Shown here: piece by piece, positions 43,792 to 48,192 of the stretch | Layout of the letters: each line of letters begins with the position of its first letter | Position numbering within the stretch: the first letter of the stretch is position 1 | Assembly: GCA_004292955.1 (NCBI GenBank) | Contig: RDXX01000062.1 | Span: 1-48,192, forward strand | Reading direction: 5' to 3' | Length of the DNA: 48,192 nucleotides | Origin: Oscillatoriales cyanobacterium | Lineage (GTDB): Bacteria; Cyanobacteriota; Cyanobacteriia; Cyanobacteriales; Microcoleaceae | The notes under the pieces: generated by a model | What the model was told of the DNA's origin: nothing | The model's database searches: none | Seen by the model: only the letters and a program-made list of their open reading frames with translations | Program-made: the position numbers and the translations under genes

Positions 43792-45693
43792 ATGCGTGTT
43801 TTTCGTCAAATCGTGGTGGTCGGAGTGGGCGCTGCAATTACTTTCAGCAACGCCGGACAGAGTGCTTCAGCACAGCCTCCGGCTCAATCTCAGGACGGTT
43901 CCCCCCTTAGCAATCCGATCGAATTAGCGCAGAATATTCGATCGACCTCCAACACATCCTCAGAACCAACATCAGAAGATCCACAACAGTCGATCGCCCA
44001 AAACCCACCAACCTCGGAGTCTCAGGAACCTGGGGAAGCTACGGCAGCAACTCTCCCAACCGAGTCAGACCAAGCATCAAAGCCCCAACAGGCTGCTCCG
44101 GCTGCCCCATCAACCCAGCAGCAGGAGTATTTGGCGCAGTCTCCAAAACCAGCACCGGCAAACAATCGGCAGAAACCTGTCCCGAGCAACCCCAACAATG
44201 TTCCGGTGCCGAATTTACCAGCACCAGTTCCCCGCGGCACTCCGAATGAAACTTTCCCGCCTCTGACCCCGAAGGGCATTTTAGACACCAAGCCCCCGGC
44301 TTCCCTAGCACCCAACCCGAATCCGCTACAGTTTCCGACAAAGCCCGAGGATGTCAGAATCGAGGAAATTCAGTCAATTACTTTGCAGCAGGCGATCGAT
44401 CTGGCCCGCCGCAACAGTCAAGTTTTGCAAATCGCCCAGAAACAAGTCGAACAAAATCGATCGGGCGTGCGCGAACAGCAGGCTGCTTTATTTCCAGATC
44501 TGACTTTTCAAATGGCCGCAACCCGCCAAGTCAGCGCCAGCGGACAGATTGGAGTGCAGACTCGACTTCGCCAGAATGCAAATTTACCCGTCAGCCGCCA
44601 ACTTCCGACCAATTCTCCCGAGTTTCAAAATTTCGGCACCATCGGTCTCAACAACACTTTACAGTTGAGCTACGATCTAGACATTTTCGGCCGCCGCAAC
44701 GCTAATATCCGCGCGGCTAGGGAACAGTTGCGCTTTCGGGAACTGGATTTGGAACGCCAAGCCGAGCAACTCCGCTTCGACACTTCTGAGGCTTACTACA
44801 ACCTGCAAAACTCCGACGGACAAGTTGCTATCCGCCAAGCTTCGGTGAGAAATGCCCAGCAAAGTTTGCGGGATGCGGAAGCTTTGGAACGCGCCGGGGT
44901 GGGAACCCGCTTTGCTGTGTTGCAGGCTCAGTCAAATGTGGCCAACGAAGTGCAGCAACTGTCCGTGGCTCGTCGCGATCAGCGGGTGGCCCAGCGGCGG
45001 CTGGCTGAGATTTTGAATATCAGTCAGTCGGCGAACTTGACGGCGGCTGACCCGGTGGAGCAAGCTGGCTCCTGGAGGCTGTCTTTGGAAGAGAGTATCG
45101 TGCAGGCTTTTAAGAATCGCCCTGAGTTGGAACAGCAGTTAGTACAGAGGAATATCAGCCAGCAACAAAGGCGATCGATTCGGGCGGGGGGGCTACCTCA
45201 AGTTAATGTCACTGGTTCCTACAACTTTCAAGGGCTAACTACTGACGATACAAGACCGTTTTCAACTCGCGGCTGGGCGAGTGGGTATGCGGTACAAGCC
45301 AATTTGACTTGGAATTTCTTCGACGGGGGCGCGGTGAAGGCGAGGGTGAAACAGCGGGATGCCGATATCTCGATCGCCGAAAGTCGATTTGACCAAATCC
45401 GCAACCAGGTGCGCCGAGAAGTTGAACAAGCTTATTTTGGTTTGGAGTCGAGTTTTGAGAATATCGAAACTTCTGAAGCCGGAGTTTTGCAGTCGAGGGA
45501 AGCTTTGCGTCTGGCCAGACTCCGGTTTCAAGCTGGCGTAGGCACTCAGACTGATGTGATTCAGGCGGAAACAGATTTGACTAGGGCTGAGAGAAACCGA
45601 TTGTCGGCAATTGTCAACTACAACCTGGGGCTATCGTCTCTCCAGCGCGCTGTGAGCAATCTTCCCACTAATAACCTCTCGGATGCTCCTTGA
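43792..45693 (+). CDS. TolC-family outer membrane channel
   Basis: Outer membrane efflux protein, the exit duct for type I secretion and RND/ABC efflux pumps. It is 633 residues long, with a signal peptide (MRVFRQIVVVGVGAAITF, Ala-rich cleavage near ASAQ) and a long Pro/Gln/Ser-rich segment (about 30-175) predicted to be disordered. Two OEP repeats follow (about 190-405 and 420-625; SITLQQAIDLARRNSQVLQIA and LEESIVQAFKNRPELEQQLV). NLTWNFFDGGAVKARV and LRLARLRFQAGVGTQTDVIQA are characteristic. Such proline-rich N-terminal extensions are common in cyanobacterial TolC homologues. No pump partner gene is next to it, so it probably serves pumps encoded elsewhere. Confidence 0.94.
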   Translation: MRVFRQIVVVGVGAAITFSNAGQSASAQPPAQSQDGSPLSNPIELAQNIRSTSNTSSEPTSEDPQQSIAQNPPTSESQEPGEATAATLPTESDQASKPQQAAPAAPSTQQQEYLAQSPKPAPANNRQKPVPSNPNNVPVPNLPAPVPRGTPNETFPPLTPKGILDTKPPASLAPNPNPLQFPTKPEDVRIEEIQSITLQQAIDLARRNSQVLQIAQKQVEQNRSGVREQQAALFPDLTFQMAATRQVSASGQIGVQTRLRQNANLPVSRQLPTNSPEFQNFGTIGLNNTLQLSYDLDIFGRRNANIRAAREQLRFRELDLERQAEQLRFDTSEAYYNLQNSDGQVAIRQASVRNAQQSLRDAEALERAGVGTRFAVLQAQSNVANEVQQLSVARRDQRVAQRRLAEILNISQSANLTAADPVEQAGSWRLSLEESIVQAFKNRPELEQQLVQRNISQQQRRSIRAGGLPQVNVTGSYNFQGLTTDDTRPFSTRGWASGYAVQANLTWNFFDGGAVKARVKQRDADISIAESRFDQIRNQVRREVEQAYFGLESSFENIETSEAGVLQSREALRLARLRFQAGVGTQTDVIQAETDLTRAERNRLSAIVNYNLGLSSLQRAVSNLPTNNLSDAP

Positions 45694-46088
45694 TATCAGT
45701 TGACAGTTGACAGTTGACAGTTGACAGCGACCTCGACCTGTAACTTGAAGGAAGAGGATTGGAAGAATGAATAGTCTGATTTTAATTTCTCCCGACAAGG
45801 GTTCCGGCTTTCAACCAATTCTTTCTGGTAAAAAAAGCCCACTGTACCTCAACTCCAAGCCACGATCTGCATCAGTCAATCCCACTCATCACTCATTCCC
45901 AATTCTAAAATCTAAAATCTAAAATCTAAAATGGGTTGGGTTGAGTTGGGTTGGGGCTATTCCTTGTCGGGATAGCTAGGCCACGTGTCCTTGAATCAAA
46001 AAAGGCAATTAGACATTTGTTAAATATCCGACACTTCACTTAATATTTTGTAATAGAGTTCTATGTCAACTGCGTTAAAGGATCGGCA
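45694..46088. repeat. Intergenic region with dispersed repeat and heptamers
   Basis: TTGACAG heptamers start directly after the tolC stop and lead into a dispersed repeat (to about 45835), an inverted copy of the one at 18584-18725. AAAATCT heptamers occur at about 45904-45930, and a GGGTTGGG-type tract follows. No gene is supported. The ferredoxin promoter should lie in 45980-46080. Confidence 0.7.
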
Positions 46089-46385
46089 ATGGCTAATATC
46101 AAGTTTGTGAAGGAAAATCAGGAAGTCATCGCAGCAGACGGAGCCAATTTGAGATTCAAAGCTCTAGAAAACCGCATCGACTTATACACGTTTTCGGGAA
46201 AGATGATGAATTGCGGGGGCATCGGTCAATGTGGCACCTGCATTGTGGAAATTGTTGAGGGTAGTGAAAATCTGTCGCCACGCACTGACTTTGAGAACCG
46301 CAAGCTCAAGAAAAAGCCCGAAAACTATCGGTTGGCTTGTCAAACTATGGTCAACGGCCCGGTGAGCGTCAAGACTAAGCCTTAA
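46089..46385 (+). CDS. 2Fe-2S ferredoxin
   Basis: A 98-residue electron carrier with the plant-type 2Fe-2S binding loop in compact form: [15 protein letters not shown] gives Cys42, Cys48 and Cys51, and LACQTMV gives Cys84. The N-terminus [20 protein letters not shown] is the beta-grasp start. It differs from PetF by the C-x5-C-x2-C spacing and a basic region (RKLKKKPEN), so it is one of the low-abundance cyanobacterial ferredoxins rather than the main photosynthetic one. It stands alone, close to psbM on the same strand. Confidence 0.93.
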   Translation: MANIKFVKENQEVIAADGANLRFKALENRIDLYTFSGKMMNCGGIGQCGTCIVEIVEGSENLSPRTDFENRKLKKKPENYRLACQTMVNGPVSVKTKP

Positions 46386-46413
46386 CTGCCGGTGGGCGAA
46401 GTGAAGCGGAGGG

Positions 46414-46476
46414 ATGGGGGATGGGGCATGGGGCATGGGGCATGGGGCATGGGGCATGGGGCATGGGGCATGGGGC
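46414..46476. repeat. ATGGGGC heptamer array
   Basis: One ATGGGGG unit followed by eight exact ATGGGGC units (9 x 7 = 63 bases). It lies about 30 bases after the ferredoxin stop. It is another member of the heptamer repeats seen across the window. Confidence 0.95.
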
Positions 46477-46631
46477 ATTAGGAAATAAAAATTCTTGGAT
46501 TTTGAATGTGGATTTTTTACCTATTCAACTGTCTGGTGCTACCTTCTGCTCCATTCCAGTTTCCCTTTTGCCTTTGAGTGATATCCTAGTGGTGTGTATT
46601 TTCCTATTTTCCGATACAGGCGGGGGTCTTC

Positions 46632-46745
46632 ATGGAAGTTAACGATTTAGGGTTTGTGGCAACCATTCTGTTTGTATTGGTTCCCAGTGTTTTTCTAATC
46701 ATTCTGTACATTCAAACCGCTAGCCGTCAAGGCGGAAAAGAGTAG
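46632..46745 (+). CDS. psbM: Photosystem II reaction centre protein PsbM
   Basis: A 37-residue single-span protein, [20 protein letters not shown] followed by [17 protein letters not shown]. PsbM sits at the dimer interface of photosystem II and stabilises the QB-side environment. The N-terminal MEVN-LGF, the hydrophobic span with its proline and the closing YIQTASRQ are diagnostic. An AGGCGGGGG stretch lies upstream of the ATG. It is monocistronic, with a strong terminator 40 bases downstream. Its presence firmly places the organism among oxygenic phototrophs. Confidence 0.95.
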   Translation: MEVNDLGFVATILFVLVPSVFLIILYIQTASRQGGKE

Positions 46746-46782
46746 CAACTGCTGCTATTTATTTCTGGTGAAAGCTAGTTGT

Positions 46783-46822
46783 AAAAAAAGCGCCAACAGT
46801 TTTTTGCTGGGGCGCTTTTTTG
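46783..46822. terminator. Intrinsic terminator between psbM and usp
   Basis: AAAAAAGCGCC and GGGCGCTTTTTT form a strong stem with AACAG/CTG extension and a short loop. A-run and T-run lie on opposite sides, so it can end transcripts from both convergent genes. Confidence 0.9.
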
Positions 46823-46843
46823 TTAACTATTAGTATTGAGAGT

Positions 46844-47698
46844 TTAGCTGACGATCGTCCGGGCTAGCAAGACGGGACAGTTGGCGTAGACTCGCACGTA
46901 ATCTGATAGGGAATTTCCTAGGAGTCGATCGAGATCCAGGAAATTTTTAGCAACGTTTGGCCGCCGATCCGGGGAACCGATGACCAACAAATCTGCATTC
47001 ACTTCCTCTGCAATCTGACAAATTGCTTCACCGGGCTTACCTGTAGCACTCACGCAACGGTAGCTAACTCCCATTTGTTTCGCCAGTGCTACTCCCTCAG
47101 CCAATACGGGGTCTTTTTCAGCATTTGCTGTCACATCTTCGGTGTATTTTCCCGTCAAATCTTTGGTGACGTGTACTAGAATTATCTGCCCGCCACTCAC
47201 TTCTTTAACCAAAGATAGCGCAAGCTGCAATGACTGTTTGGCAGATTCTGACTTGTCGAGCGCCACCATGACGCGCCTAATTTTTTTGACGTAGATGTCG
47301 TCTTTTACTAACAACATCGGTCTCGATGTTAGCTGGAAAACGTACTGACTGACTGAGTTTTCCAAAATCGATTGCAGCCGTCCAAATCCCCGCGAACCCA
47401 TAATCACTAAGTCGGATTGTTCTTCTTCTGCGACTTGGCAAACTGTGGTTTTCGGGTCTCCCTGTTTCAGCCGCGGATTGACTTTGCTGGGATCTATTTT
47501 CAAAGACTGCACTGCTTGTGCTAAAATCTTCCCTCCTTCTTCCAACTTGTCGGCCATGCCATCGGAAGTTACTTGCTGCGGCACGACGTGCAAAACGGTG
47601 ACAGAGCTTTGTTGCAAGGAAGGGATGTCCATCAACATATTAAACATCTCTTCGCACAAGCCGCGACCGGCGACGGCTACTAAAATTTTTTCTATCAT
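46844..47698 (-). CDS. Tandem universal stress protein (UspA x2)
   Basis: A 284-residue protein with two UspA domains (1-135 and 138-284). Domain 1 has ILVAVAGRG and the nucleotide-binding-like MGSRGFGRLQSILENSVSQY, in which the last Gly of the usual G-x2-G-x9-G(S/T) motif is Asn. Domain 2 has RVMVALDKSESAKQSLQLAL and VIGSPDRRPN with a longer loop before GNSLSDYV. ATP binding is therefore uncertain. Usp proteins act in survival under starvation, oxidative or light stress. The ATG is at 47698. It is convergent with psbM, sharing the terminator. Confidence 0.94.
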   Translation of the reverse strand: MIEKILVAVAGRGLCEEMFNMLMDIPSLQQSSVTVLHVVPQQVTSDGMADKLEEGGKILAQAVQSLKIDPSKVNPRLKQGDPKTTVCQVAEEEQSDLVIMGSRGFGRLQSILENSVSQYVFQLTSRPMLLVKDDIYVKKIRRVMVALDKSESAKQSLQLALSLVKEVSGGQIILVHVTKDLTGKYTEDVTANAEKDPVLAEGVALAKQMGVSYRCVSATGKPGEAICQIAEEVNADLLVIGSPDRRPNVAKNFLDLDRLLGNSLSDYVRVYANCPVLLARTIVS

Positions 47699-47756
47699 GG
47701 TTTTTGGTGTGAAAACAGTTGAGTTTTGTTGTGGGGCGCTCTTACTAGGGCGTTGT

Positions 47757-47903
47757 TATACCAATTTAATGTGAAGTTGCACATATCTTGATCCCCCTAA
47801 ATCCCCCTTAAGAAGGGGGACTTTGAGCGGAATCTTGTCCCCCCCTTATTAAGGGGGGCTAGGGGGGATCGGATTCTATGCAGCTTCATAAAAAATTGGT
47901 ATT
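47757..47903. repeat. TAATACCAATTT-ended element with nested GATCCCCC palindrome, copy 3
   Basis: Outer ends ATACCAATTTAATGTGAAG and, inverted, TAATACCAATTTTTTATGAAG define one repeat. Nested inside it, about 47790-47870, is the third full copy of the GATCCCCCTAAATCCCCC palindrome. It lies upstream of the usp gene, so it may affect the promoter region. Confidence 0.8.
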
Positions 47904-47986
47904 ACTCTAGTGGGTTAATGTTAAGCATAAGCCTGAAGTTTGCTTTATGATTTGTAGAAATGTAGCGTTTTGGAACAATTTGTAAC

Positions 47987-48106
47987 GTGTTAGAGAACGA
48001 TCGAACTCAACCAGAACTTGCAGCGGCTGGCGCTATTCAAAAGCGGTCGGGGATGATGGACTCGGAGGGCTGGTTTGAATATTTGGTGCGAGTCTACCGC
48101 TCGTAA
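47987..48106 (+). CDS. Possible 39-residue small protein
   Basis: A GTG-started frame encodes 39 residues, beginning LENDRTQPELAAAGAIQKRS after the start and ending WFEYLVRVYRS. It is not a membrane protein and I do not recognise a family. The amino acid composition looks protein-like rather than random, and TAA closes it. A weak GGAAC lies upstream. It may be a genuine small cyanobacterial protein or chance; the sequence after it to 48192 shows no further gene. Confidence 0.35.
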   Translation: MLENDRTQPELAAAGAIQKRSGMMDSEGWFEYLVRVYRS

Positions 48107-48192
48107 AAACCTGGACAAAGCTACCCAAAAGTAGTCAATGTTAGACATCTACGTTAGTAATTTTAGTCCACAGTCCTAAAACTACAGGAATA

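Overview
The window comes from a cyanobacterium. It encodes the photosystem II subunit PsbM, a cyanobacterial-type NADP isocitrate dehydrogenase, a plant-type 2Fe-2S ferredoxin, a DUF4278 protein and a TIGR03279-type Fe-S protein. GCGATCGC (HIP1-like) palindromes are frequent. Dense heptanucleotide tandem repeats and palindromic MITE-like elements suggest a filamentous genus such as Oscillatoria or Microcoleus; that assignment is inference. No rRNA, tRNA or CRISPR array was seen.

Layout. 1-3700 (+): lpxA, lpxB and an apparently solitary DNA cytosine-C5 methyltransferase. 3886-4257 (-): a small four-helix-bundle protein between heptamer repeat arrays. 4400-20833 (-): a complete chemosensory cluster, in transcription order cheW1, cheR-TPR, three MCP genes, [frameshifted TnpB element], Cys-rich cheW2, hybrid cheA, cheB and a receiver-cyclase. 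20978-23019 (+): a BON-like protein, a DUF4278 protein and a small RNA ligase. 23329-27518 (-): a radical-SAM remnant, a TOPRIM-like/ATPase pair, rtcB and a DUF2358 protein. 27682-33421: GST, icd, two DedA membrane proteins and ahcY. 33422-37039: a frameshifted MscS channel, a nested MITE cluster, a PEP-CTERM protein and a YedY-like molybdopterin protein. 37476-41809 (+): a CNB/AAA/polyferredoxin fusion, a toxin-antitoxin pair and small accessory genes including a retropepsin-like protease. 42173-48192: the TIGR03279-like protein, a TolC-family channel, ferredoxin, psbM, a tandem UspA protein and an unassigned small ORF.

The main discovery candidate is the chemosensory cluster. Its components match the Pseudomonas Wsp surface-sensing system one for one (WspA receptor, WspB and WspD couplers, WspC CheR-TPR, WspE CheA-REC, WspF CheB). 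The WspR-like receiver, however, is fused to a class III nucleotide cyclase instead of a GGDEF diguanylate cyclase. The cyclase keeps both metal aspartates, the Lys/Asp pair that selects adenine and the transition-state Asn/Arg, so the predicted output is cAMP rather than c-di-GMP. Secondary candidates are the ATPase/TOPRIM pair lying between two RNA ligases, and a fusion in which a sigma54-activator-type AAA domain has lost its sigma54-contact loop and is joined to a membrane polyferredoxin.
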